From assembly GCF_000383915.1 (NCBI RefSeq), contig NZ_KB912942.1, positions 6,441,176-6,505,175 on the forward strand: a DNA stretch of 64,000 nt, in the 5' to 3' direction. A program made the translations under genes and the position numbers. The first letter of the stretch is position 1. Every line of letters begins with the position of its first letter. A model generated the notes under the pieces. It made no database searches and had not been told where the DNA came from. It was given only the letters and a program-made list of their open reading frames with translations. This document shows, piece by piece, positions 26,113 to 35,713 of the stretch. The DNA comes from Amycolatopsis benzoatilytica AK 16/65 (GTDB taxonomy: Bacteria; Actinomycetota; Actinomycetes; Mycobacteriales; Pseudonocardiaceae).

Positions 26113-28527
26113 GTGACCGCACACCGCCGCCGCTCCCCCTCGGCCCGCCCGCGCGACCCCGCCCGACGCCACGCGACGACACCGATCGTGCGTCCTGCCC
26201 GGGCCGCCGATTCGGGCAGTGACCGTGCGGGCGCGAGAACCGGCCCCCGCCGCGGCCAGCGGTCCCTGGTCGCTGCTCCGACCCGTCCCGCACGGCGCCG
26301 TCGCGACCACGGCGGCCGGGCCCGGTGGATGCCCGCACGTGGCTGGGCCCGCTCCCTCGCGGTGCTGATTCCCTTGCTGGCGGCCCTCGCCGTAATCGCG
26401 CTCGCCGCATCGGCCGCACCCGGGTCCGCGACCGCGGCCACACCGCCGGTACCCGCGCAACCGCCGGTGCTCCCGCTGCCCACGGCGCCGCAGCCCGGCT
26501 GCGGCGCCGGTTCGGCCGACCCCGCGTGCAGGCTGCCCACCGGCGCCCCGGCGCCGACCCCATCGGGGCTGCCGAGCACCCCGCTGGTTCCGCCGCCGTC
26601 GCAGCCGACGGCGTCGTGCTTCCCGGGCGCCCTGATGCCCGAGTGCGGAGGACTCGGCCGCACCTCGTCGACGCCCGCGCCGTGCGAAGGGCCGAACTGC
26701 ATTCCCCAGCCGACTCCTCTCGATCCGAACAAGCCGGGCCAGACCCCGGCCCCGGGCGCGAGCAACGGGGACAAGGCCGACAAGTGCGGCATCACCGACC
26801 CGATCGCCTGTGTCACCGAAGGCATCGACGCGTTCTTCCGCGGCGTGGTCACCGACGCGTTGAACCCGTTGCTGGAGTTGCTGGGCAAGACGCTGCTGAC
26901 CACGCCCGAACCCGGTTCCCTGCCGAGCGTCGGGCAGTTGTGGACCGAGTCGTGGCAGATCCTGCTCGCGGTCTACGCGATCATCGTCCTGGTCGCCGGG
27001 CTGGTCGTCATGGGCTACGAGTCCCTCCAGACCCGCTACACCATCAAGGAGATCGCACCCCGGGTCGTCATCGGGTTCCTCGCCGGCACGCTGTCGCTGT
27101 TCATCGCGACGAAAGCCATCCAGCTCGCCAACGCCCTCGCCCAGGCGGTGTCGGGCTCCAACCTCGACCCGCAGGTCGCGGGCAAGGCATTGACCGACAT
27201 GGTCCTGGCCGCGCTCGCCGGCAGCGACCTGTGGCTGGTCTTCATCGGCTTCGCCCTCGCCGCGTTGATCATCGTCCTGCTCATCACGTTCATCGTGCGG
27301 GTCATGGTGACGATCCTGCTGATCGCCGCCGCGCCGATCGCCCTGATGTGGCACGCCCTGCCCCACACCGAAGGCATCGCCCAGGCATGGTGGAAGGCCT
27401 TCGGCGGCGTCCTGGCCATCCAGATCGGCCAGTCGCTCGCGATGGTCGCGGCGCTGCGGATCTTCTTCGTCCCCGGCGGCTTCACCGTGTTCGGCCCGAA
27501 CCTCAACGGGCTGATCAACCTGCTGGTGTCCCTCGCGCTGATGTGGGTGCTGATCAAGATCCCGTTCTGGTGCCTGCGTCCGGTGACCGGCGGAGGCCGC
27601 TCCATGCTCGGCTCGCTGGTGCGCGGCGCGATCGCCTACAAGACCATGGGAATGCTCGGCGGTGCAGGCTCTCGGTCCGGCAGCACGCGCGGCGGCGCCC
27701 TCGGCCGGGGCGGGTTCAATGCTCCGGCGGACCCGCCGTCCACGCGCACGGGCCAGTTCATGCTGCCGATGCGGGTCCGCCGCACCCGGCCCTGGCCAGG
27801 CCGCTCTCCGCGCCTCGGCGACCTGCCGGGCACCGGAGCGAACGCGGACCGCCGCCCCGGCCCCGGGCAGATGTCGCTGTTCACCGCCAGCGACGCCGGG
27901 GACGAACTGACGGTGTCGGCGAACCCGCGAGCCCTGCCGCCCGCGGACCTGCCCGGCGCGCTGCCCCGCGATCAACTCGGGTTCCCGATCACCACCCGCC
28001 GCGAACCGGACCGCGCAGGACGCCGGTCGCTGGCCGACGACCTCGCCGAGCGACCCACCGGCATGCCGCCGCCGGCGCAGCCCGGACTGCTCACCGACGA
28101 CGGGCGGATCAACCGCAACGCGCGACCGCTCGCCCACCTGCCCCGCGCGCTGATCGCGCCCAACGCCGGCATGCTCCCCATCCACCTCCGTCCCGCACCA
28201 CCGCGCACGCCGCGGCGAACCGTGGCCGACGACCTCGCCGACCCCGCACCCGGCCCGCCGCGCCAGACCGGCCCGGGGCTGATCACCCCGTCCGGGCGGA
28301 TCAACCGCGCCGCCCGCGCCCCGCGCCGCCCGGCCCGAGACGCCTACACCGGCAACCGGCCGCTCGCCTCGGGCCAGTACCCGCTGCCGCTCGGCCTGCG
28401 ACGCCAGCCCACACCCGCGCCGCCGGCCACGGAAGCGACCGCTTCGCCGCCGCCGAAGCGGCGCACCGGAACGCAACTGCCCCTGCCCTTGGACCTTCCC
28501 GGTCGCCGGGGCCCGAAAAAGAAGTGA
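26113..28527 (+). CDS. VirB6/TrbL-like polytopic membrane protein of T4SS
   Basis: 804 residues. A basic N-terminus and membrane/signal helix (about 80-100) lead into a Pro-rich extracytoplasmic stretch with several Cys, then at least five hydrophobic helices between about 275 and 500 (ILLAVYAIIVLVAGLVVMG, LITFIVRVMVTILLIAAAPI and others), and a 300-residue basic, disordered cytoplasmic tail. It is expected to form the inner-membrane channel. The GTG at 26113 follows the pilin stop by 3 bases. The long Pro/Arg tail is unusual for VirB6. Confidence 0.78.
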   Translation: MTAHRRRSPSARPRDPARRHATTPIVRPARAADSGSDRAGARTGPRRGQRSLVAAPTRPARRRRDHGGRARWMPARGWARSLAVLIPLLAALAVIALAASAAPGSATAATPPVPAQPPVLPLPTAPQPGCGAGSADPACRLPTGAPAPTPSGLPSTPLVPPPSQPTASCFPGALMPECGGLGRTSSTPAPCEGPNCIPQPTPLDPNKPGQTPAPGASNGDKADKCGITDPIACVTEGIDAFFRGVVTDALNPLLELLGKTLLTTPEPGSLPSVGQLWTESWQILLAVYAIIVLVAGLVVMGYESLQTRYTIKEIAPRVVIGFLAGTLSLFIATKAIQLANALAQAVSGSNLDPQVAGKALTDMVLAALAGSDLWLVFIGFALAALIIVLLITFIVRVMVTILLIAAAPIALMWHALPHTEGIAQAWWKAFGGVLAIQIGQSLAMVAALRIFFVPGGFTVFGPNLNGLINLLVSLALMWVLIKIPFWCLRPVTGGGRSMLGSLVRGAIAYKTMGMLGGAGSRSGSTRGGALGRGGFNAPADPPSTRTGQFMLPMRVRRTRPWPGRSPRLGDLPGTGANADRRPGPGQMSLFTASDAGDELTVSANPRALPPADLPGALPRDQLGFPITTRREPDRAGRRSLADDLAERPTGMPPPAQPGLLTDDGRINRNARPLAHLPRALIAPNAGMLPIHLRPAPPRTPRRTVADDLADPAPGPPRQTGPGLITPSGRINRAARAPRRPARDAYTGNRPLASGQYPLPLGLRRQPTPAPPATEATASPPPKRRTGTQLPLPLDLPGRRGPKKK

Positions 28528-28539
28528 GGACTGGTCGCC

Positions 28540-29772
28540 ATGACGTCTCCCGTGCGCGTGCCCGCCGACGTCGATCGCCCGGACCGGGTGCTCGGCCCGC
28601 TGACCGCCCGGCAACTCGCGATCCTCGGCGCCGCCGGACTCGGGCTCTGCGGCCTGTACTCGGCGACCCGCGCGTTCCTGCCGCTGCCGGTGTTCCTGAT
28701 CCTCGCCGTGCCGATCGGGATCACCGTCACCGTGCTCGCGCTCGGGCAGCGCGACGGGCTGCCCTTGGACAAGCTCGCCCTCGCCGCCGTGCGCCAGCAC
28801 CTGTCGCCGCGGCACCGGGTCGCCGCGCCCGAAGGCGTGCGCGCCGCCCCGGCCTGGCTCACCGCCCAGCGACCCGAAATCCGCACCCGCAGCCGCGGGC
28901 GGCGACCAGCCGCTGCCGAGCCGGTGTCCCCGGCGCCGCTGGAACTCCCCGCCCAAGGCGTGGCCGACAGCGGCGCGCAGGCCGGGGTCGTCGACCTCGG
29001 CGCCGACGGGCTCGCGGTGATCGCGGCGTGCTCGACGGTCAATTTTTCCCTGCGCACGCCCGGGGAGCAGGAGGCGCTCGTCGCCTCGTTCGCGCGCTAC
29101 CTGCACAGCCTGACCGCTCCCGTGCAGATCCTGGTCCGGGCCGAACGCCTCGACCTCGCACCGCAGATCGCCGAACTGCGGGCCCGCGCCGGCGGACTGC
29201 CCCACCCCGCGCTGGAAGCCGCGGCGCGGGACCACGCGGACTACCTCGCCGAACTCACCGCGCACGCCGACCTGCTGCGCCGCCAGGTGCTGCTCGTGCT
29301 GCGCGAGCCGCTGCGGACCGGGCCGGCGCCCGCCGCCGCGTCGAGCGTGCTGTCGCGGCGACGCCGCCGCAGCGACGACGAGCGATCGGCGGACGACGGG
29401 GTGCGGCAGGCGGCCGAACAGAGGCTGGTGCGCCGCCTCGGCGAGGCCGTCGAACTGCTGGCTCCCGCCGGGATCGTGGCCACGCCGCTCGATGCCGCCG
29501 CCGCGACCGCGGCGCTGGCTGCAGCGTGCAACCCCGACACCTTCCTGCCGCCCTCGGCCCAGCTGGCCGGAGCCGACGAGGTGGTCACCGCCACCACCAC
29601 CTTCACCGACCTCTACGGCCCCGACGGCACCTCCCTCCCGGCCCGGCCGACCCCTCACGGATCCGCGACCGCACAACCCGCCCCGGCACGGCCCGGACGG
29701 TCGCAGGCACCGGGCCCGTGGCTGTCCGAAGACGAGGACTGGGACTACGACGACGAGATCGAAAGCAGGTAG
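28540..29772 (+). CDS. PrgI/VirB3-like T4SS protein with C-terminal extension
   Basis: 410 residues. Residues 5-70 have PADVDRPDRVLGPLTARQLA followed by two close membrane helices, the PrgI/VirB3 signature (SCO6880-like). The remaining 300 residues resemble the N-terminal, non-ATPase part of VirB4-type proteins (VVDLGADGLAVIAACSTVNF, PVQILVRAERLDL). The acidic C-terminus EDEDWDYDDEIES ends 7 bases before the VirB4 gene. The pair probably acts as one inner-membrane unit. Confidence 0.72.
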   Translation: MTSPVRVPADVDRPDRVLGPLTARQLAILGAAGLGLCGLYSATRAFLPLPVFLILAVPIGITVTVLALGQRDGLPLDKLALAAVRQHLSPRHRVAAPEGVRAAPAWLTAQRPEIRTRSRGRRPAAAEPVSPAPLELPAQGVADSGAQAGVVDLGADGLAVIAACSTVNFSLRTPGEQEALVASFARYLHSLTAPVQILVRAERLDLAPQIAELRARAGGLPHPALEAAARDHADYLAELTAHADLLRRQVLLVLREPLRTGPAPAAASSVLSRRRRRSDDERSADDGVRQAAEQRLVRRLGEAVELLAPAGIVATPLDAAAATAALAAACNPDTFLPPSAQLAGADEVVTATTTFTDLYGPDGTSLPARPTPHGSATAQPAPARPGRSQAPGPWLSEDEDWDYDDEIESR

Positions 29773-29778
29773 CCATCC

Positions 29779-31770
29779 ATGCCACGCACCAGAAACCACG
29801 CCACGGCGACCCGGTCCGGGTCGGCCGGGGCGTTCACCCCGGACGCGCTGTCGGTGTCGGCCCGGCATCTGGAGATCGGCAACGAGTTCGTCGCCTCCTT
29901 CGGGATCACCGGCTATCCGCAGGAGGTCCACCCCGGCTGGCTCGCGCCGCTGCTGACCTACCCAGCGCGGCTGGACGTCTCGGTCCACGTCCAGCCCGTC
30001 GACCCGGCCACGGCCGCCAGCGGCCTGCGCAGGCAACGCGCCAAACTCGAATCGTCCCGCCGCCACAATGCTCGGCATCACCGGCTCGACGACCCCGACC
30101 TCGACGCCGCCGCCGACGACGCCGCCGACCTCTCGCGGCGCATCGCCCGCGGCGACGGGAAACTCTTCAAGTTCGGCCTGTACCTGACCGTGCACGCCCC
30201 GGACGAGATAGCGCTCGCCGAGGAAGTCTCGGCGCTGCGGTCGCTGTGCGCGTCGCTGCTGCTGGACGCGAAACCCGCCACCTACCGGGCGCTGCAGGGC
30301 TGGGTGTCCACCCTCCCGCTGGGCCTCGACCCGCTGGGGCTGAAGAGGACATTCGACACCGCGGCGGTGTCGGCCGCGTACCCGTTCACCTCGCCGGACC
30401 TGCCGCCCACCGACCCGACCGCCTCGGCGCCGTCCGGCGTGCTCTACGGCTACAACGTCGGCAGCTCGGGACTGGTGCACTGGGACCGGTTCGCCTGCGA
30501 CAACTACAACTCCGTCGTCCTCGGCCGCAGCGGCTCCGGCAAGTCCTACTTCGTCAAGCTCGAGACCCTGCGCAGCCTCTACCGCAGGCTCGGCGACGAC
30601 CGCGACGGGGACCGCGGGCGGGCCGGCGACGCGGTGCAGGCGTTCGTCGTCGACCCCGAGGACGAGTACGCCCGCCTGGCCTCCCAGGTCGGCGGCACCT
30701 ACGTCCACCTCGGCGCGGGCGGGGTCCGGCTGAACCCGTTCGACCTGCCCGTGCACACCGACCCGCGCGGGCGGCGCACCGCCCCCCAGGACGCGCTCAA
30801 ACGGCGCAGCCTGTTCCTGCACACCGTCCTGGCCGTGCTCTTCGGCGCCGAGGCCACCGCCGCCGAGCGGGCCGTGCTCGACACCGCGATCACCGCCGCC
30901 TACCGCCGCGCGGGCATCACCGACGACGCCCGCACCTGGACGCGCCCGGCGCCGCTGCTGCGCGACCTGCGCGACGTGCTCGCCGCCTCCGGCGACAGCG
31001 GCGACGCGGCAGCGGCCGATCTCGCCGCGCGGTTGCATCCGTTCGTCGACGGGTCGTTCGCCGACCTCTTCGACGGGCCCACCAGCGCGACCCCGGACGG
31101 GCACCTCGTGGTGTTCTCCCTGCGCGACCTGCCCGACGAGCTGCGCGCCGTCGCCACCCTGCTCGTGCTCGACGCGGTCTGGCGCCGGGTCTCGAACCCA
31201 GCCTGCCGCCGGCCCCGGCTGGTCGTGGTCGACGAGGCGTGGCTGCTGATGCAGCAGCCCGAAGGCGCCCGATTCTTGTTCCGACTGGCCAAGGCCGCTC
31301 GCAAGCACTGGTGCGGGCTCACGGTCGCGACCCAGGACACCGCCGACGTGCTCGGCAGCGACCTCGGCAAGGCGATCGTGAGCAACGCGGCCACCCAGGT
31401 GCTGCTGCGCCAGGCGCCGCAGGCCATCGACGAGATCGCCGAGACCTTCGACCTCTCCGGCGGCGAGCGGCAGTTCCTGCTCTCGGCCGACCGGGGCCAG
31501 GGCCTTCTCAGCGCGGGCACGCACCGGGTCGCGTTCCAGTCGCTGGCCTCGCCCGCGGAGAACTTCCTCGTCACCACCGACCCCGCCGAACTCGCCCGGT
31601 TCGCCGACGAGGACCCCGACGCCGCCGACAGCGGCCTCGCCGGCGCCTACGTCGACCTCGGACCCGCCGACACCGCCGGCTCCTCCGACCCTGTCGCCCC
31701 GGGAGCCGACGCGGAGCTCGACGGCGACGGGTTCGGCGACGCGGAGCAGGTCGACCTCGGCCCCGTGTGA
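29779..31770 (+). CDS. VirB4/TraC-like conjugation ATPase
   Basis: 663 residues with Walker A VVLGRSGSGKSYFVK at about 247-260, AFVVDPEDEYARL downstream, Walker B RLVVVDEAWLLMQQP near 486, and the TQDTADVLGSDLGKAIVSNA block typical of VirB4. It powers assembly of the pilus and substrate transfer. The N-terminal region (LEIGNEFVASFGITGYPQEV) is the usual VirB4 segment. The C-terminus is acidic. Confidence 0.92.
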   Translation: MPRTRNHATATRSGSAGAFTPDALSVSARHLEIGNEFVASFGITGYPQEVHPGWLAPLLTYPARLDVSVHVQPVDPATAASGLRRQRAKLESSRRHNARHHRLDDPDLDAAADDAADLSRRIARGDGKLFKFGLYLTVHAPDEIALAEEVSALRSLCASLLLDAKPATYRALQGWVSTLPLGLDPLGLKRTFDTAAVSAAYPFTSPDLPPTDPTASAPSGVLYGYNVGSSGLVHWDRFACDNYNSVVLGRSGSGKSYFVKLETLRSLYRRLGDDRDGDRGRAGDAVQAFVVDPEDEYARLASQVGGTYVHLGAGGVRLNPFDLPVHTDPRGRRTAPQDALKRRSLFLHTVLAVLFGAEATAAERAVLDTAITAAYRRAGITDDARTWTRPAPLLRDLRDVLAASGDSGDAAAADLAARLHPFVDGSFADLFDGPTSATPDGHLVVFSLRDLPDELRAVATLLVLDAVWRRVSNPACRRPRLVVVDEAWLLMQQPEGARFLFRLAKAARKHWCGLTVATQDTADVLGSDLGKAIVSNAATQVLLRQAPQAIDEIAETFDLSGGERQFLLSADRGQGLLSAGTHRVAFQSLASPAENFLVTTDPAELARFADEDPDAADSGLAGAYVDLGPADTAGSSDPVAPGADAELDGDGFGDAEQVDLGPV

Positions 31771-31835
31771 GCGGGCCCGGCTCCGCTCCCGGCTTCTCCT
31801 TGCCTCGCACCACGTTTCCCGGAAGGGGTTCAGCC

Positions 31836-34406
31836 ATGGCCGTACGAGCCGCAGCGCCGCAGGTGATGCAGAACTTGGTCGGCGACTGCCTGCGCGACCC
31901 GGGCGGCGCCACCGCCGCCCTGCTCGCCGCCCTGCGCGAGTGGGCGCTGGCATGGGGGCCGATCGTCGTCCCTGTCCTGGCCGTGGCGGTGGCGGGTTCG
32001 ATCGCTGCGCGCCGTTGGTGGCGCGCTCGTCGCCAGGCCGCGCTGCAGGTCGACGCCCGCCGGATCACCGTGCTCGCCCCGCCCTCCGTCGATCCCGCCG
32101 GCGGGGCCGCGGTCTGGTCCAACCTCGTCGGGCTGCTGCGCCCCGCCTGGCGGCGGCTGTGGGCGGGCCAGCCGCATCTGGCGATGGAGTACGTGTTCGG
32201 CGAGCACGGTGTCACCGTCCAGTTCTGGGTCCCCGGCGTCATCCCGCCCTCGCTGGTGGAACGGGCGGTCGAGGCCGCCTGGCCCGGCTCGCACACCCGC
32301 ACCGGTGCCGCCGCGTCACCGTTCCGCGCGTTGGAGGCCGGGCGGCGGCGGATCACCGTCGGCGGGCAACTGCGCCTCGCCCGCTCCGAAGCCCTGCCCA
32401 TCCGCACCAGCTTCGACGCCGACCCGATCCGCGGACTGCTCGGCGCGCCGGTCGGCCTCGGCCGTGACGAGCGCGCCTGCGTGCAGATCCTCGCCCGCCC
32501 GGTCACCGGCCGCCGCGTCGCCCGCGCCCGCCGCGCCGCCCGCCGGGTGCACCAGGGCTCCTCGGGTCGCCTCGGCGGCCGGATTCTCGACGCGGTCACG
32601 CCCGGCGCGAACGCCGCCCGCGACGGCCGGAGCGCGCACGGGCGGCGGATCAGCCAGGATCCGCAGCTCTCGCTCGAGTATTCCGCCCAGAACAAGGCCA
32701 TCGTCGGCAAACAGCGCGGCTCCCAGTACGAGACCGTCGTGCGCTACGCCGTCGCCGCCGACCTGCCCGCCGACGCGGACGACGAACTGGCGCGCCGGGC
32801 CCGCGACACCGCGCGGGGCCGTGCGCACGCCCTGGCCGCCGCGTTCGCCGCCTACACCGAGCACAACCACTACACCCGCACCCGCCTGCGCCGCCCCGCC
32901 CGCGCCCTGACCGAGCGGCGCCTCGACCGCGGGGACCTGCTGTCGGTGCCGGAGCTGGCGGCGATCGCGCACCTGCCCACCGACCCCGAGATCCCCGGCG
33001 TCGAACGCGCGGGCGCCAAAGCGGTCGCCCCGCCGCCCGGGATCGCCGCACCGGGGACAGAAGTCAAACCGCTGGGCCGGTCCGACACCGGACACGCCCG
33101 GCCCGTCGGCCTGCGCGTCGCCGACGCCCGCCATCACCTGCACGTGCTCGGCGCCACCGGCTCGGGCAAATCGACCCTGCTGGGCAACATGATCCTCGAC
33201 GACGCCGAGAACCGTCGCGGTGTCGTCCTGATCGACCCGAAAGGAGATCTGGTCACCGACGTCCTCAGCCGATTGCCGCGCTCGGCCGCGGACCGGGTCG
33301 TGCTCTTCGACGCCGACTCCCTGCACCGCCCGCCCGTCCTCAACCCTCTCGAAGGCGGGGAAACCGACCGCGACGTCGACAACCTCGTCTCCGTGTTCCG
33401 GCGGGTCTATTCGGCGTTCTGGGGCCCGCGCACCGACGACCTCATGCGCGCCGCCTGCCTGACACTGCGGGCTCAGGAAGGCGTGCCCACCCTGGCCGAC
33501 CTGCCGAAACTCCTCGCCAGCGAGGCGTTCCGGTCGCGGATCACCGCCGGCCTGGCCGACCCGGTGCTGACCGGGTTCTGGGAGTGGTACGACGACCTCA
33601 CCGACAGCTCCCGCTCCCAGGTGATCTCGCCGCTGATGAACAAGCTCCGGGCGTTTCTCCTGCGGCCCTTCGTGAAAGAAGCCATCGCCGGCGGACGATC
33701 CACTGTGGACATGTCCCAGGTGCTCGACGACGGCGGCATCTGCCTGGTCCGCATACCCAAAGGCTCCCTCGGGGAAGAGACCACCCGGCTGGTCGGCTCC
33801 CTCGTAGTGGCACGCACCTGGCAGGCCACCACCGCCCGCGCCCGCGTCCCGCAGCGCCTGCGGCCCGACGCCAGCCTCGTCGTCGACGAATGCCACAACT
33901 TCCTCAATCTCCCGTACCCGCTGGAAGACATGCTCGCCGAGGCGCGCGGCTTCCGGGTCTCGATGACCCTGGCCCACCAGCACCTCGGGCAGCTCTCCCG
34001 CGAACTCAAGGAAGGCATCTCCACCAACGCCCGCTCCAAGATCTTCTTCTCCGCCAGCCCCGAAGACGCCCGCGAACTCGCCCGCCACACCGCACCGCGG
34101 CTGTCCGATCACGACCTGTCCCACCTCGGCGCCTTCCACACCGCGGCCCGGCTGGTCGTGCACGGCGAGGAAACCGAGCCGTTCACCATGACCACCACTC
34201 CCCTGCCCGACCCCATTCCCGGCCGGGCACGGGAAATCCGGGCCGTGCTGCGCGCCCGGCGCCGCGCGCACGACACCGCGACCGGCGACGCGGCGACCCG
34301 CATCAGCCCGCCCACCGACGTCAGCTCAACCCGGTCGGCGGCGACCGGGCGGCGGGTTCCGCCGGCCCGCCCGCCCAAGACCGACCCGCGCCGCACCCGT
34401 CCCTAG
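31836..34406 (+). CDS. VirD4/TraG-like coupling ATPase (T4CP)
   Basis: 856 residues from ATG 31836 with GGAAGGGG eight bases upstream. It has an N-terminal membrane helix (GPIVVPVLAVAVAGSIAARR), a long pre-domain, Walker A HVLGATGSGKSTLLGN at about 437-452, VVLIDPKGDLVTDVL, and Walker B SLVVDECHNFL near 684. FRVSMTLAHQHLGQL and SKIFFSASPEDARELARHT are typical of the actinobacterial T4CP group. It would recognise the relaxase-DNA complex and feed it to the channel. Basic tail after residue 800. Confidence 0.9.
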   Translation: MAVRAAAPQVMQNLVGDCLRDPGGATAALLAALREWALAWGPIVVPVLAVAVAGSIAARRWWRARRQAALQVDARRITVLAPPSVDPAGGAAVWSNLVGLLRPAWRRLWAGQPHLAMEYVFGEHGVTVQFWVPGVIPPSLVERAVEAAWPGSHTRTGAAASPFRALEAGRRRITVGGQLRLARSEALPIRTSFDADPIRGLLGAPVGLGRDERACVQILARPVTGRRVARARRAARRVHQGSSGRLGGRILDAVTPGANAARDGRSAHGRRISQDPQLSLEYSAQNKAIVGKQRGSQYETVVRYAVAADLPADADDELARRARDTARGRAHALAAAFAAYTEHNHYTRTRLRRPARALTERRLDRGDLLSVPELAAIAHLPTDPEIPGVERAGAKAVAPPPGIAAPGTEVKPLGRSDTGHARPVGLRVADARHHLHVLGATGSGKSTLLGNMILDDAENRRGVVLIDPKGDLVTDVLSRLPRSAADRVVLFDADSLHRPPVLNPLEGGETDRDVDNLVSVFRRVYSAFWGPRTDDLMRAACLTLRAQEGVPTLADLPKLLASEAFRSRITAGLADPVLTGFWEWYDDLTDSSRSQVISPLMNKLRAFLLRPFVKEAIAGGRSTVDMSQVLDDGGICLVRIPKGSLGEETTRLVGSLVVARTWQATTARARVPQRLRPDASLVVDECHNFLNLPYPLEDMLAEARGFRVSMTLAHQHLGQLSRELKEGISTNARSKIFFSASPEDARELARHTAPRLSDHDLSHLGAFHTAARLVVHGEETEPFTMTTTPLPDPIPGRAREIRAVLRARRRAHDTATGDAATRISPPTDVSSTRSAATGRRVPPARPPKTDPRRTRP

Positions 34407-34538
34407 CCGCCGCACGCACCCGGGATTCCGCCGCGCCGCAAGGAAACAGCCGCAGCCGCTCGTCCCTTCCGGGGCCGAGTCGGGCTTGCCCACAGCACTT
34501 GTCCACACCCTGTTGACAACCCTGCGAGGAGAACGCCC

Positions 34539-35624
34539 GTGATCACGACCACCACCCGCCAGGACGCGCTGCGCGGCCACCTGCCGGGCCGCCGCACCGT
34601 CCGCGCCGCCGGCTCGGTCGAACACCAGTCGATGCTCGCTTCCCGGCTCACCGCCCGCGACAAATGGCTCCTCGCCGTGCTGCACGAGCATCGGGTCCTG
34701 ACCACCAGCCAGATCCAGGACGCCTGCTTCCCCTCCGGCCGCTCCGCCCGCCAGCGCCTGCGCGATCTCTACCTCTGGCGCACGGTGTCGCGGTTCCAGC
34801 CCTTCCGCCAACTCGGCTCCGCCCCCATGCACTACGTCCTCGGCCCCGCCGGAGCGGCCGTGCTCGCCGCCGAACACGGCCTGGAGGTCAAAGAACTCGG
34901 CTACCGCCACGACCGCGCCATGGGCATCGCCCACAACCAGCGCCTCGCGCACACCGTCGGCGTGAACGACTTCTTCACCTCGCTCATCGCCCGCACCCGC
35001 CGCGCTCGGCACCCGGAGGCGCTCGTGGCGTGGTGGTCGGAATCGCGCTGCGCCCGGCATTTCGGCGATCTCGTCATCCCGGACGGCTACGGCCGACTTC
35101 GAACCGGCACCGGCTCCGCCGCCCGCGAGGCGGAGTGGTTCCTCGAGTTCGACACCGGCACCGAGGCCCTGACCAAGGTCGGGCGCAAACTGGCCGGCTA
35201 CGCCCGGCTGGCCGAGTCCACCGGCATCGCCACCCCCGTGCTCGTGTGGCTGCCCACCACCCGCCGCGAAGCCGGAGCCCGCACCGCGCTCGCCCGCGCG
35301 CACGCCGGCCTCGACGACCCCCGCGCCGTGCCGGTGGCCACCGCTGCGGCCGACCTGCTCGACCCGGCCGCAGCACACCCCAGTCCCGGCGAAGCGGTGT
35401 GGCTGCCGCTGACCGCGGCGCGCACCGACCGCGCCGGGCCGCGGTACAGCCTCGCCGACCTCTCCGACGCCTGGCCCGGCCTGGCGCCGCCGGCCGACCC
35501 CGCCGCCGAGGACGGCGAGAGCGAGACCGGTGACACCGCCGCGGCCTCGCCCTACCGGCTGCCGCCGCCGAGCCCGGTCCCGCCGCCGGCCACGCCGAAC
35601 CGGGTCGCCCGCGGAGACCGCTGA
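34539..35624 (+). CDS. Replication-relaxation family protein
   Basis: 361 residues, GTG start with GAGGAG upstream. The N-terminal winged helix (DKWLLAVLHEHRVLTTSQIQ, RSARQRLRDLYLWRTVSRF) and the following core (RHDRAMGIAHNQRLAHTVGVNDFF, EAEWFLEFDTGTEALTKVGRKL) match the replication-relaxation family found beside conjugation genes of actinomycetes. It probably acts on DNA at the transfer or replication origin. Pro-rich disordered C-terminus. It is the only relaxase-like candidate in the window. Confidence 0.8.
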   Translation: MITTTTRQDALRGHLPGRRTVRAAGSVEHQSMLASRLTARDKWLLAVLHEHRVLTTSQIQDACFPSGRSARQRLRDLYLWRTVSRFQPFRQLGSAPMHYVLGPAGAAVLAAEHGLEVKELGYRHDRAMGIAHNQRLAHTVGVNDFFTSLIARTRRARHPEALVAWWSESRCARHFGDLVIPDGYGRLRTGTGSAAREAEWFLEFDTGTEALTKVGRKLAGYARLAESTGIATPVLVWLPTTRREAGARTALARAHAGLDDPRAVPVATAAADLLDPAAAHPSPGEAVWLPLTAARTDRAGPRYSLADLSDAWPGLAPPADPAAEDGESETGDTAAASPYRLPPPSPVPPPATPNRVARGDR

Positions 35625-35713
35625 CCCACGGCCCCTTCCTCCTCGAAACCCCGCCGCACGGGCCGCCTGTCGCCGAAACCAGTGCGCACCCCGGAAAGGA
35701 GAACGATCCGACC

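Noticed and set aside
26325..31835. Very long plus-strand open frame leading into the coupling ATPase
   Set aside because: High-GC shadow of the VirB6, VirB3 and VirB4 genes, which lie in other frames with their own starts and motifs. The real coupling ATPase starts at 31836.
25975..31953. 1992-codon minus-strand open frame
   Set aside because: Antisense of the transfer operon, Gly/Arg/Val-rich and without motifs.
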